Origin: Myoxocephalus aenaeus
Lineage: Eukaryota > Chordata > Actinopteri > Perciformes > Cottidae
Direction of reading: 5' to 3'
Length of the DNA: 64,000 nucleotides
Assembly: GCA_038501785.1 (NCBI GenBank)
Contig: JBAMJR010000099.1
Span: 1,935,501 to 1,999,500 of the forward strand
Both the position numbers and the translations under genes were made by a program. Positions 27,448-39,280 of this stretch are shown piece after piece (the stretch's first letter is position 1; each line of letters begins with the position of its first letter). A model generated the notes under the pieces. It was given only the letters and a program-made list of their open reading frames with translations. It was not told the origin of the DNA and did no database searches.

Positions 27448-27514
<67 letters not shown>
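27439..27514. repeat. (GT)n microsatellite
   Basis: Nearly pure GT tract with one TTTT interruption near 27448. Confidence 0.97.
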
Positions 27515-27515
<1 letters not shown>

Positions 27516-29510
27516 TGCTGTCCTGTTTGCAAACTGGTTTTGCACACTTTATTTTCAAGTTCAGAAACTCATTGGTTTCAATGCCGAGTGCTGCTTCAGA
27601 TTATGACGACACTTGTCCAAACATCACCTTCGCTCCTCAAGTGAATAGAAACCCAACACACTTTACATGCACGTTTTAAGCCATAGAAGTCTGAGCAAGA
27701 TAAATGTGGTACATATAATCAGGGATTTAGTTAAAATTCTTCACATTACATATGTCTATAGTCTTATTGGGATTTTCATATACTCCTGATCTGCTATGAA
27801 TAACGGGGTATCTTTACAGAATGGTATTGATCCAGTAAACATGTAACTATGGGGTATTCAGTTTTCGGCAGAGCAAATACTGCCACTCTGTGTTCCAAAA
27901 CAGACGGTGCTTCTTGAGATCGCTGCTGCGTTCTGCTCCAGACTGACTGCTCCAGAATCATTCCACACTGCAGAAAGTAACGATTTTTACATACTTTTTA
28001 TTTCACCTTAAATGCACATTCATACCTGCCTTAAAATACCTGCCTGCATTCGTGAGTCAAGCTTTAAACATTGCAAAAAAGTGTAATTATCACATTCCAT
28101 CTCAAATTAAAAGATAACCCAATATACAGTACATATCACCACATTAGCCTACGCTATCATGTTAAATGCTATTAGATAATGTCAGACTCAAAACTGTATT
28201 AGAAGATGGTTCTTCAAGATTGTAGCTTATTGGTTCTACTGTGAAAACCCATCTGTACTCTTATTGTTTCCTGTTTTCCTTTCCGAAAAGGTTCCTCATA
28301 ACCCTGAAATAAAAGCTGAACCCAATAACCTTTACTTGTGATATGAAATAACTTGTTAAGATTCTTTAAAGCACAAGGGGATCCTAAGGGGTCTACAGTA
28401 TATCATATTTTTCAGGGAGACAATGTTAAATAAAATACAAAAAAAGGTTCAGTAAAGATATGGACATTTGCCATTCATATATTCTGGACTGACATTGTAC
28501 TAGTAACTATGATTAATATAGGGTTCAATTGTCTTTGTTTCTGAGTGCAGCTATAACATCATAATACCTCATTAGTAACCTAATAATAATTAGGTTAATT
28601 AATGACCCAAGGAGCCTGGGTGCGGGTTGCTTTCGGGACAGAGAGACGCAGACAAACACACACGTTCTCAGAGAACCCTCAGCATGTGTCTGTGGTTCCA
28701 CTGTGTACCTGCTGCAGTGCGACAGGTCTGAATGGAACCCAGATATCTGTAAGATCCACAAAACAAATCCGCATATCACATAACTAATGATTTTGCTCAT
28801 AACGTCATTCCCATCAGACACATTCGAAATTCCTTAATAAAGAGGCTCCATTGAACTTTGAATACGATGGTAGATGTCATCGCACTGCATAAAGGCAACT
28901 TTTCAGTAACCTAATTGTGCACAGATTTTTTAATCACACCGCAACATTCGCAAAATCAAACTTTTCTTTGTAATAAATAAATGGGGCTAAACTGAGGCAA
29001 AAAAACAACAACACATCGTTTCATTTTGAATGCCATTTCATTTGTTTAAGATCTGTTTAAGAAAGTCTTAAAAAATGACACTTGATGATATAATTCCCCG
29101 GAATGTAAGACATAAATAATATATGTTCTTTCATTCCCGTGGCATAATTTTCATTATCCTGCAAAGAAGATATGTCATTCTCACTCTCACGGTAGAATAT
29201 ATGACTGGGCGGCTGGCACCTATTGAGTTATTCCTCTGCCAAAGTCGCTCTTCAGCTCTTTACACGCACTCTTTGAAACTACCTTAGATTTCAGCCGCTG
29301 CATCTCAGCCAGAGGTCTGAAAGTGAAGGGAAAAAAACGGACACTGTGAAGCTCATAGCCTATCTCATTTCCTCCAAAGCACCGATGACCGGAGCTTTTA
29401 TCATTTAGGCTAATTAACCCCTGGCATGATGTGCTAAGAGGCAGGTAGAGAAAACAGGGAGTTGGCGAGGAAGGAGGACCATTACGCAGGTTCATCATGA
29501 CATCACCACG
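27515..29510. other. Upstream flank of nppc, no gene recognised
   Basis: Non-coding sequence between the GT microsatellite and the nppc core promoter. It probably contains regulatory DNA, but no element stands out except near the TATA box. Confidence 0.4.
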
Positions 29511-29560
29511 GGCTGGCTATAAAGCGGTGAGGACCAATACACAGAGTTAGAGAAGCACTT
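29490..29560 (+). promoter_or_regulatory. nppc: nppc core promoter
   Basis: A TATA box (GCTATAAAG, core 29517-29524) lies about 165 bp upstream of the nppc start codon. Transcription would be expected to begin roughly at 29545-29555. A CRE-like TGACATCA lies just upstream (about 29498-29505). Natriuretic peptide genes commonly use a TATA promoter close to exon 1, which agrees with this layout. Confidence 0.65.
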
Positions 29561-29686
29561 GAGGAGCTTTGGAGTAAAGGACGGACTGAAGCCTCTTAGG
29601 TTTAACAGCTGATTGGCTGCTGCTACCGTCTCTCTTTCTGAACTTCAGCGCAGCGGAATCCCTTAAATAATACAAGACTTGGCAAA

Positions 29687-31177
29687 ATGAACTTGTCATA
29701 CTTGGTAGCGTGTGGACTTATGGTCACCCTGCTTTCAGTGAGGATGGGGGCACAACCTTTATCTCAGGCGCAACAGAAGGTAAGAATAAGTTACTTCTAT
29801 TCGTATTGCTGAACTAAAGGGTATTTGCTTCGCACTATCAGTCATGGGAGCTGAATACCGCTTCAGTAGTGAGCAGCTGTTCTGTGGTCCAGACGCACAG
29901 GACTGTTGTTTTACGCATCATATTTCATAATTGCAGTCATGTTTAGCAATTCAGGGAAGGCTTTTTTTCCCCACACCCTGAATCTGAAATATCAAAGCAA
30001 ATCTGTTTTCTATCACTTTATTTTATAAAGAGACAGGATATTTGATATCAATTGATCCCATAGACATCATAACTACCGTCTCTTGCTCCATTGAGCATTT
30101 AAGCGCCCAATGAAGCAATTTGACAAGAGCTCCAAATAAGAAAGAAACCAAAGCCGTTTAGCGGAAACCCTTCAAATTGAAATGTGTTATAGGCAATATA
30201 AGAAGCTACTTTAAACGGTTAATATATTTAGTATCTACTTGGAATTAATAGTTTCTTTGTTAAATTAAACTACAACCATCTAAACGTTTTTGTACGGAAA
30301 ATTCAAAATTACACATAGTATTCGCCTGTATAACACCGATACTTCATACATTACCATTTGAAATAAAAGTTTTTGTTATTAACTTAGATCGCAAAATGTG
30401 GAATGGCTGTAAATTGACACCACAGCCTGCGTTCAGACCCGATCGAGGAGCGGGCTACAGGCACCTGACCTATGAGTCCTCACTGAGGGCGATCGCGAGG
30501 TCTGAAATGTCATAATTGAGCTGTCACCTTAGTGAAAATGAAAGTGTAGAATCCGAGCGCCAAACTAACTACACTGATGGTGTCCTTTGAGTCCTTTGAA
30601 TGGAATAACTTTAGCATATTGTGGATCTATTCGAAACGGACTTTTTTGATTGGACCGTACCACTATCCAACACAGTATATAGTTACAATATCAAACATTA
30701 TTACATTGTCCCTCTTGGCCAATGCACACGGTATTTGAAAGAGCTTCAATACGCACCAAATTGAAGTTTCCCGCAATTTAAACAGTTGCTCTGCTCAAAG
30801 AGGCACCAAGCATGTATTTGAACATGATCAAAATAATATCTCTTTGCACAAGGTATTTCCCGAAGGGAGACGTGGTGTATTTATTTTCTCAATCTGTGTT
30901 CCAGTCTCTTAGAAGTTTGCTGGGCGAGGAGCTGGCGGAGTTTCTGGAGTCGGAGGAGAGGGAGAGGCGGCTCGACGCTGTGCGCTCTCGGATACGGTTA
31001 CTGCGAGATTTACGCATGGACACCCGGGCCAGAGGGATGTGGGCTCGTCTCCTCAACGACCAACCTGCACCGAGGAGACACAAATCAGGAAACAAGAAAG
31101 GGGGTTCCACGTCACGGAGTGGCTGCTTCGGACACAAGATGGACAGGATAGGAACCATCAGCGGCATGGGCTGCTAG
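29687..31177 (+). CDS. nppc: C-type natriuretic peptide precursor (CNP-4-like)
   Basis: A secreted peptide hormone precursor of 121 residues in two coding exons, 29687-29779 and 30905-31177, with a phase-0 GT-AG intron. The start is the ATG of MNLSYLVACG. Residues 1 to about 22 form a hydrophobic signal peptide (cut probably near GA/QP). The middle is a basic and acidic propeptide. The C-terminus holds a dibasic KK cleavage site followed by GGSTSRSG and the 17-residue ring CFGHKMDRIGTISGMGC, closed by Cys105 and Cys121. The protein ends at the second ring cysteine with no tail, which is the hallmark of CNP as opposed to ANP or BNP. CNPs activate the guanylyl cyclase receptor NPR-B and raise cGMP, acting locally in skeletal growth, vessels and brain. 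His and Met in the ring (GHKMDRIG) in place of the mammalian GLKLDRIG, together with linkage to ncl, suggest the teleost CNP-4 paralogue, which I recall as the one syntenic with human NPPC. The paralogue assignment is less sure than the family. Confidence 0.93.
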
Positions 31178-31198
31178 GGTTGGAGAAGCGCTGTCATG
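31178..31198 (+). other. nppc: nppc 3' UTR part in exon 2, with donor site
   Basis: After the stop codon the exon continues about 21 bases to a splice donor (CATG/GTGAGT at 31198/31199). An intron follows to 32997. A third, wholly untranslated exon is also the arrangement of mammalian NPPC, as I recall it. Confidence 0.55.
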
Positions 31199-31558
31199 GT
31201 GAGTTGTCTTCAAGTCACGGTCCGACCTCACACTTAGATTCCTTACAACCTAAAGAAATGGAGTAAACAGAACCATGAGAACAACGGGTAATGCGTTGGG
31301 GTAAGGAGAGAAAGAAACAATAAGGGGGGAAAGAAAATAATCAAGAAATCGTAGTCAAGGGTCCAGTTTATGAAAGGATGTTGCAACAGGATGGAAAGAC
31401 AGTAGGAAGAAAGAACGGATAATATGAGCATAGAAAGAAGGAAAGCATTGTAGTTGCTTTCTCTTTTGTCAATGGTCATCTATGGACTCCATAGGTGACA
31501 GACGGAATGTTTTCTGTTTCATCAAAGGTCCTTAAGTTCAGTTGCAGAATGGACAGTG

Positions 31559-31606
31559 CGAAGGGAGAAAGGAAGGAAGGGAGGGAGGGAAAGAGAAAGC
31601 AAGCCA
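31559..31606 (+). repeat. Polypurine tract
   Basis: An almost pure A/G run (GGAAGG, GGGAGG units) in the presumed second nppc intron. A low-complexity tract with possible triplex-forming character; no coding meaning. Confidence 0.7.
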
Positions 31607-32402
31607 GAAAGACAGAACAAACATAGAAAAGATGTTCAAATCAGATTTTCTTGGCGGTTGTCTCAGCACAGCGTGTGCTTTGCGTCCTCGATGAGGCCAG
31701 TTTAGAATAAGCATCTGAGTGGCAGCAATATAGTGCATAGCATATGGAGAGTGATGGCCATGCATGTATTCCGTCAGGCGATTAATTCACAGTGTTGGCC
31801 AGAGGTCAACTTGATGAAGAAAGCATATGAAACACAACACATTCTGTAACTGTATGTCATTAACCTCCGCTGCCTGACGGACTTTTTATTGTGTAAAAAA
31901 AGAGAACATGATGCCTTAAACTTCTGACAACATCAAAGCTGGACCTACTGTGTCTAGCAGGGTTCCCTCTCTTGCCAGGAACCCCTTAAGACAGCAGGGA
32001 AGCCCACTTAAACTGATGTCAGTATGGGAAACAATCCAGTTGGTATTTAGTAAGTCCACTCTTGTATTCATGCACATCATCATAAATGATCCCATCTGTT
32101 TCATAGGAAAACAAGTAGCATATATCAAAGTAGGAGAGCGAGAAATGGAGGAGGGAAGAGAGGATGCAGACAGGCTAACGTGCACACATTGTAAACACAT
32201 GACACCCTGTAGTGGCCAGGATCTTTCTGGGAAACCCGCTCTCTTCCCTTAAGGGATTTTAACAAAAACAACAAAGGGGGGTGCGGTGATGAATGAGGAA
32301 ATGAGGAAGTGAGGTGACGCACAATTAGTCCTGAGGCTTTTTTTTGTGGTTGTGACAAACTGGGAAATCCTCATGGGGAGTGTGATTTTGTGACTAACTT
32401 GA

Positions 32403-32431
32403 GTGTGTGTGTGTGTGTGTGTGTGTGTGTT
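32403..32431. repeat. (GT)n microsatellite
   Basis: About fourteen GT units inside the presumed second nppc intron. Confidence 0.95.
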
Positions 32432-32589
32432 TCATCAACTGACACTCCACCCGTGGGCTGCAGTGTATTGTTAATGTGGAAGTCTGGGTTAGATATGTGT
32501 TCATTGAGGTGAAAGTCGTTACAACACTCGACATGTTGAGAGCCGTTGAGAGGCAATCGAAACGCTCTCAATCTCCGATCTAACACCTT

Positions 32590-32826
32590 TAGACACCTAG
32601 TGCACTTTATACACTGATTGTGCAATACTGTCATCACATTGTTGTGCCTTATTTTTGTGCAATACTGTTACTATATGTTCTGCCTTATTTTTCTTTATTT
32701 TTTATCTTAAGTTTATTGTAATTGTGTGTGTTAGGAGGACCTAGCAAAATAAGCTTTTCATTGTACAGAGTAACTGTTTGTTATCTGTGCATATGACAAT
32801 ACAAATATCTTGAATCTTGAAATATA
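32590..32826 (+). mobile_element. 5'-truncated LINE 3' end in nppc intron 2
   Basis: Shares AAGTTTATTGTAATT, GGACCTAGCAAAATAAGC, GTTATCTGTGCATATGACAA and the TTGAATCTTGAA tail with the LINE ending at 13315. It has no coding part left. It is inserted in the same orientation as nppc. Confidence 0.75.
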
Positions 32827-32997
32827 AAACTTACAAGTACATTTGGAGATTCATAGACTGATGAAAAACGTGAGGGCTACGTTGATGACTACATGGTTGA
32901 TAAGCACTTAAAAGTTCTGAATAAATGAAAAAAATGAATGGGTAGTTTGCGAATGCTCAGTCTAAACCTACTTCTCCTGTTTCTTCTCTTTCTCTAG

Positions 32998-33168
32998 ATC
33001 TCTGGACGATGGGTTGGAAAACAAAAGTTCAGTTTGTTCTCACCTGAGGAGAAAAGAAGAAAAACTCACCAAGTGACAGATTTTCGGTACGAAAGTCAAC
33101 ACGACCAGCATAAACAAAGACTGAGATGATGATGCTAAACCCTCATATAAATTGATATATATATTTAG

Positions 33169-33229
<61 letters not shown>

Positions 33230-33640
33230 ATATATGCAGGTATATATACATATATACATATGTGTATACCATACAAATGGTCAACTGATGCATACTACAA
33301 GACGGCGGACAATAGTGTAAACACTACAAACCGCAAAGCTGTATATTGTTGCTGCTGCTGCTGTACATTCATATGTACTTCATCTTCCCCTGCATAAATG
33401 TATTTATGTTTTAAAAAAAACTATTTATATGTTTATAAAAAGAGATATTTATAAATATGAGTTTTATTTATGTAACATTTTGAAAATGGATGCAAACTGC
33501 AGGTCAATTCTGTTTGTAACTTTTTTCTTTTGTCTCAAATAGTTGTAAATGTTTTCAAAGATGATAAAAAAGAACATTCCATGTGCACTTACATGTATCC
33601 TCTCGGGTTTTTATGTTTCAACGAAGTTGGTAAATTATAG
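32998..33640 (+). other. nppc: Probable 3' UTR exon of nppc
   Basis: A strong polypyrimidine tract and acceptor (TTCTTCTCTTTCTCTAG, ending 32997) precede this exon. The sequence is AU-rich with a (TA)n tract and several ATTTA-type motifs (for example TTTATTTATG near 33465-33474), as expected for the unstable mRNA of a regulated peptide hormone. No perfect AATAAA was found near the presumed end, so the 3' limit is a guess. Confidence 0.5.
33171..33226. repeat. (TA)n microsatellite
   Basis: A pure AT dinucleotide tract of about 27 units within the presumed nppc 3' UTR. Confidence 0.95.
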
Positions 33641-34520
33641 TTACTGAACATTTTCTGCACGGTTTGCAGGCAAAAAAAAAGCGGTGTGTTGGATATGTCT
33701 GCTTGGCCTAAGAAAAAAACTGCAAACAAATATTACAAAAGAAAATGGAAATATGAATTTGTATCTTTCCATTGCATATTCATACCATGGCCTCTGGTAG
33801 AAAAACATTAAAATCCCAAATCCATGGGCCAAAGCCTCAAAAGCAGACATGTTCATGATGTCCCCGTAAAGTAGTAGCATCCAATGCAATATGAAGAATA
33901 TCATGGTTGGATTTAGGGGGCAGAAGACATGAAGAGATCCTTAAAGCCGTACGTGTTCATATGTTGTTGCAGTAACTCTTGGAACCTGGAAGAAAGCCTT
34001 TACTTTCACAGCTTTAAGTTTTATGGTGCTGGTAATTATACCTATCTCTATATATATGGCATGCATTTTAAAGCAGATTTTCCAAAGTGAAAGGCATGAA
34101 AAGAAAACAGTAAAGCATCCAGAAAAATACATAAATATATGATGTATTCAAAGAAACAAACAAGCAACCCGAGAGAACAAGATGGAAACATTTAAAGGCA
34201 AGTCCATAAAAGTGTGTTTATGAGGGAAAACGTGATAATGAATTAGCTAGCCGAAGTTTGTGAGACAGGTTGTTCCACAGTCTTGTGGCATAATCACCAA
34301 GAAGGGAGTTGAGAGCCAGAACGGCCATATCTGTGCGCTGACTCTACTACCGGGGGAAGGAATCCAACGTTGGTGTTGAATGAGTTTCACAGAGTTGTTG
34401 TTGACCACCCTTCATGACAAGTGAGAGCTACTGTGGTTTCCTGTGGATCTGAAAATGTGAACTATACAACTCGGGTCAGGGCTGCACACTACTCTAAACG
34501 TGTCTATGGTAAACATATAT
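33641..34520. other. Downstream flank of nppc, nothing recognised
   Basis: No gene or RNA recognised. Confidence 0.4.
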
Positions 34521-34600
34521 AGCAAGGCAAGTTTATTTGTATAGCACATTTCAACAACAAGGCGATTCAAAGTGCTTCACATAAAACCATTAAAAGCATC
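34521..34600. repeat. Teleost interspersed repeat (short copy)
   Basis: Contains GCAAGTTTATTTGTATAGCA and GATTCAAAGTGCTTCACATA, phrases found in very many teleost loci. I recognise it as a dispersed repeat but cannot give its class with certainty. Confidence 0.55.
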
Positions 34601-35875
34601 AAAATATAATGGAGAAGAAAACAGGATATAGTCTAAATAGTTTTCAGAAAAGCTTATCAAACTTACTTTAACGTGATATATGCTCACGACTTGCACTAAT
34701 ATACTCCAACACTGCAGGGCAGCATCGGGTCGAGGGAAATGGAGAAGAACTAGACACACCATGTCATACACACACGGTGCACCCCATCATTTATCAATTT
34801 ATGAAGTATTTTGATTTAATTTGTAGAGGTTGAGTGACTACTGAATACTATTGTACAATATAGTATATACAGTATACTCTGTATAATATGCAGTACACCT
34901 GTAACACTTAATCAACACCACAGAGTCAAACACAAATCTCCACATTGTGAGCTTTGTTTAACTTTTATTACTGGACTGCCATCCATTCAAGTTAACTTAG
35001 CCATTACGTTTTCATGACAAAGTGTAAGTCCTATCTTGCAATCTTTGAGCATTGTTCCAATGACACAGACATGGACTCTTTTACATATTTGTTATTGTAA
35101 TTTTATTCTATTCTATATTTAATCCTTGAAACAAATAGCCATGTATACGTACATGTCCAGGGAAGAGCATGGACGTGTTTAAAGACAAAACTCTAATCTT
35201 GTTGCGGATTTTGGGATGTTGGGGTATTGGTGAGAATTTTCAAAACTATTGCCCGTCAATAACTCATTACAGCAGACAATATTTTAAGTATTTAACTTCA
35301 TTAGCAATGATGCAAACACAAACAAAAATATTGATATAACATTACCAAAGATTTATCACAATAAAAATGTACAGCCAAATTGAAATATCCCAGGATCCGT
35401 TGTATTCAATCAATGTGATACATCCCTGCAAAACAGCACTGGTTAACAGGTGCAAGAGAATAGCTTTGTTCCATCTGTAAATTGAGCATAGTTGAAAGAC
35501 AGTAATATAACGAGTGACAGTAATAAGACTCTGAAAACAGACGTTGTGTTCAATAGTCAGGTGGAATACAATCCAAACACCTAAAACAGGGCCTGCTTTT
35601 AATGTTGAATAAACACAGAAACATGAGGGAACTAAAATGCTGAATCACTTGAATGATGTTGACTACGTGGTTCCTGAATTATTGTATCTAAACTTGTCAC
35701 ACTTAACACTACTGCCTGCCTACTACAGTCGATTAAATGTCCCCCTAGGGGTCACCTTTAACCTCAACTAATATAGGGATTGTTTTACAGAAATTAATTT
35801 CATTTTAAAAATATGACATTGTGTGTGCTTGTAAATAAATGTTATTCCATCACAAGCTGTAACATACATACATGA
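34601..35875. other. Intergenic DNA, nothing recognised
   Basis: AT-rich with no supported gene or repeat. Confidence 0.45.
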
Positions 35876-35982
35876 TAGTAATTCTCAACTGTGGGCCGGG
35901 GGTCTTTGCCTAGGCCAAAACAAGGAAAAAATCCTGTGCTTTTATTTTCAAGGGGATTTGTCATGCAGCGGTGTGCCGTCTA

Positions 35983-36628
35983 CACTCACCTAAAGGATTA
36001 TTAGGAACACCTGTTCAATTTCTCATTAATGCAATTATCTAATCAACCAATCACATGGCAGTTGCTTCAATGCATATAGGGGTGTGGTCCTGGTCAAGAC
36101 AATCTCCTGAACTCCAAACTGAATGTCAGAATGGGAAAGAAAGGTGATTTAAGCAATGTTTTCTTGGCACACTTTAGGCCCCTTAGTGCCAATTGGGCAT
36201 CGTTTAAATGCCACGGCCTACCTGAGCATTGTTTCTGACCATGTCCATCCCTTTATGGCCACCATGTACCCATCCTCTGATGGCTACTTCCAGCAGGATA
36301 ATGCACCATGTCACAAAGCTCCAATCATTTCAAATTGGTTTCTTGAACATGACAATGAGTTCACTGTACTAAAATCACAGTCACCAGATCTCAACCCAAT
36401 AGAGCATCTTTGGGATGTGGTGGAACGGGAGCTTCGTGCCCTGGATGTGCATCCCACAAATCTCCATCAACTGCAAGATGCTATCCTATCAATATGGGCC
36501 AACATGTCTAAAGAATGCTTTCAGCACCTTGTTGAATCAATGCCACGTAGAATTAAGGCAGTTCTGAAGGCGAAAGGGGGTCAAACACAGTATTAGTATG
36601 GTGTTCCTAATAATCCTTTAGGTGAGTG
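35983..36628 (+). mobile_element. Tc1/mariner element, internally deleted, with intact termini
   Basis: Inverted repeats CACTCACCTAAAGGATTATT and the complementary AATAATCCTTTAGGTGAGTG agree perfectly for about 28 bases (30 with the TA), and TA dinucleotides flank both sides, the usual Tc1/mariner target duplication. The transposase start (MGKKGDLSN at 36130) is joined near 36156 to the C-terminal third, which is open from 36156 to 36596 in another frame. That part keeps the DNAPCHKA block with the second catalytic Asp and the DLNPIEHLWD block with the third catalytic acid. The N-terminal helix-turn-helix domains and the first catalytic Asp are deleted, so the element cannot encode an active enzyme but could be mobilised in trans. 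Confidence 0.88.
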
Positions 36629-36649
36629 TATTTACACGCCTTAATGCTG

Positions 36650-36887
36650 CGTTCACACCAAAAGCAAAGCAAATGGTTCGCTTCATTCACGCTAGACGCG
36701 CCGGAGAGGAGGAGTGGCTTATCGCCATGAAAACAGTTCATATCTGCCATCCACCATGGAAGAAATAACCACTATTTCTGCTTTGTACATGTTGTGGAAG
36801 TCCCACAAACGTCGGAACATCAGACGCCCTCGTGTCTGCATTGATTTTGCATGTAACCTACTCGCGCGAAGCTTTTTCGTGTGAACG
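36650..36887. mobile_element. Small inverted-repeat element (MITE)
   Basis: TGCGTTCACACCAAAAGC at the left and the approximate complement GCTTTTTCGTGTGAACGCA at the right bound about 240 bp of non-coding DNA. Ends of the form GCGTTCACACC are common in teleost non-autonomous DNA elements. The superfamily is not decided. Confidence 0.5.
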
Positions 36888-37051
36888 CAACAAAAAAAAA
36901 ACTAAATAACTCCAGACTTTGAGAATCTTGTCAGCACCCAACTGCACCATATTTTTATGAAATCAATTTGAGAAGTTGAAAATTTTCCTTGATTTGGGCT
37001 TGTCATTCAGGTGATGGTGGGTCCAGCGGCCAGACCAGTCGAGAACCACTG

Positions 37052-38679
37052 TGATAAATGGTACAACACACAAAGAGCCATTGAGTACTCGACCATACCT
37101 GTTGAAGAATTATCTAAAAATGAGTGTCACATAATGAGTGGACTCTCAAATAAATTCAGCATAGCTGCTGTCGATTTACTGTTATCGTCACTGTATTTAG
37201 TGCTATGAGATAGTGTAAAAACTATTTCTCAAGTTTTGCAGCAGTTGTGATCTTCAAAAGAGTCCGAAAGGCAAACCTGGTTAATTTTAATTGTGTATAG
37301 ATAGATTTAAAAAGATAGAAATGCAACATGTTCCGCAGCTTAACCACTAGCCACCTGGAAACCCTGCATTTTATTATTATATTTACTCATCTTTTTAACA
37401 TTTAAATATGATGAAGTATGTGTAATCATTCCGGCCCTAATACCCTCAGTGTGTTAAAACAAACAAAACAAAATATTCAAAGATGGTTTTAAACTCATTG
37501 ACTATGGGCGAGTGGTAACCATGGCCAGTCAGTAAATTATAATACAGAGCAGGGAACTTGCAGCAAGAACAAGAGATAAGAAACACAGAATACACTTTCA
37601 CTAAATATAAATGTCTGAACGGTGTCCGAGCCATGTATGTATATTGTTAGACAGGTAAGGTGACAGACAGTTTTTAAGGTTTGCTGAGCTTGTGATGCTA
37701 ATCACCAGTCAGGACAAGGGATCATTGTTAAGTTGTTTTGTCAACATAAAAAAGTCTAGGAAAAAAATCAAACAAAAGTAAAGATGACTTTACGGGTGAT
37801 TTTCCCCGTCAAAAAATGTGTGCAAAAAAGAAAAGAGTTTAAATGTCTTTTCAGCATATAAAAAAGAAGAGAACTAATGAATGACAACATACAACAAAAC
37901 AAAGGAGTTGTATAACCCCTCACTATGAAATGATGGGTATATCTTTATAATACTGTGAGATATTAAGCTGGAATGGAAAGGTTTTCTTTACACACTGCTC
38001 TGTGAAATAAGTGAGGGATGTAAGATGCAATGCTGCCTCTGTGTGGTGTTGAGGGTTAATTACTCAAATGTGCGGTTGTTGTCCTCTGGGAATCAGTGGA
38101 GTCTCAGTTGCTGGAGTTGTAGTAGTAATACACAGACACATGTGCTTACATAGTCTAGAACAGCTATGGATCCTGTGGTGAGATGATTTTTTTTTTCATC
38201 TGCCATGGTCAAGAGTGAACTTTCAATATTTACATTGAAGCGCATATACTCACGATGAAAAGTCTTTTAAGAGGTCAAATAGAAATTTGAACATCTTCAA
38301 TTCCATGATAAGATTGAAGGATACATTCAAAAGCTCCAGAACTGCCACGAAATAGACTTTATAGGGTTTTGTCAACTAGGCTTACATCAATGTTTTCCCT
38401 GCCTTGGTGTCTATATTCTTGACTGGTAAACATAATTGTCTAACTCAGCAAATTCAAAGGCCTGGACCCAATATCCATCATGTAGCCAATATTTGTTATC
38501 TTAGTTTCTTTTTCTGAATTATAATAAGGATCTTTGGCTGGATTAAAAGTGTTAATACCAACAATTAGGAGCCCTGCATTTTATTTTTTTACATAATATA
38601 CTTAAACTAGCAAAAGTAGAAGTACTCCCTATACACATCTTAGAGGCTATTTCTGATGCATTAATGTAAAGGCAGATAT
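37052..38679. other. Intergenic DNA, nothing recognised
   Basis: No gene or named repeat recognised. Confidence 0.45.
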
Positions 38680-38830
38680 CAGAATCAGAACCATTTATTG
38701 CCACGTAAGTTTACACATACAAGGAAATTGTCCTGGCGGGAGGTGCAAAACATTTAACAAAAAGCATTGAACGATAAACATGAAACAGAGTGCGATAAAA
38801 ATAAAAAGGAGCATGGATTTTTACAATTGG
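38680..38830 (-). mobile_element. LINE 3' end fragment, minus strand
   Basis: Read on the minus strand the segment ends GGCAATAAATGGTTCTGATT, nearly the same 3' tail as the LINE ending at 15078. It is preceded by non-coding 3' UTR sequence and has no coding part. Confidence 0.6.
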
Positions 38831-39280
38831 GTCTATTGAATATTTACAGTTAGATCTACAGAGAATACAAATTAAAGTAAAAATAAATCATTGTTGATCA
38901 TGGTTGAGCTGAGACTAATGACCTACTTTATACAGTTATGTAGTTTAGGCTAACCTTTAACAATGCATGCTACTTTGTAGAGTATTAATCTGCAAAGCAA
39001 CTGGTAACGGTATGGAAAATCAATGTAGTGGAGCAAACAATTCATCTCCTGTTAAATAGGCTAACTTTACTTGAGAAGAAGCAAGCATTTACAGCATGCT
39101 ATAGACATGCTATACAGACCAGCATAACATGGAAGTACTAAAGTTAAGTATTAGGCCGGTCTACCTCAAATTGGTAAAGTAGCCCAAGGTTATTTGAGTA
39201 AATTAAGTTACGTTATACTGCTCCATGCAACTGGTGTGCCGGCATGGCGGGCTCCATGTGGTTGATCAGTCATGGCAACT
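38831..39280. other. Intergenic DNA upstream of ncl
   Basis: Nothing recognised. Confidence 0.4.

Larger units (their letters stand above)
35876..37051. mobile_element. hAT-like non-autonomous element interrupted by other transposons
   Basis: The left end TAGTAATTCTCAACTGTGGG and the right end, read inverted (CAGTGGTTCTCGACTGGTCT at 37051 downward), form a diverged hAT-type inverted terminus pair. The element has no transposase of its own. A Tc1 element (35983-36628) and a second small element (about 36650-36887) lie inside it, so it is the oldest layer. No clean 8-bp target duplication is visible. Confidence 0.5.

Noticed and set aside
33641..39280. Human-syntenic genes NMUR1, PDE6D or COPS7B between nppc and ncl
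   Set aside because: No frame or exon resembling these proteins was found; the only coding-like sequence is a Tc1 transposase remnant.
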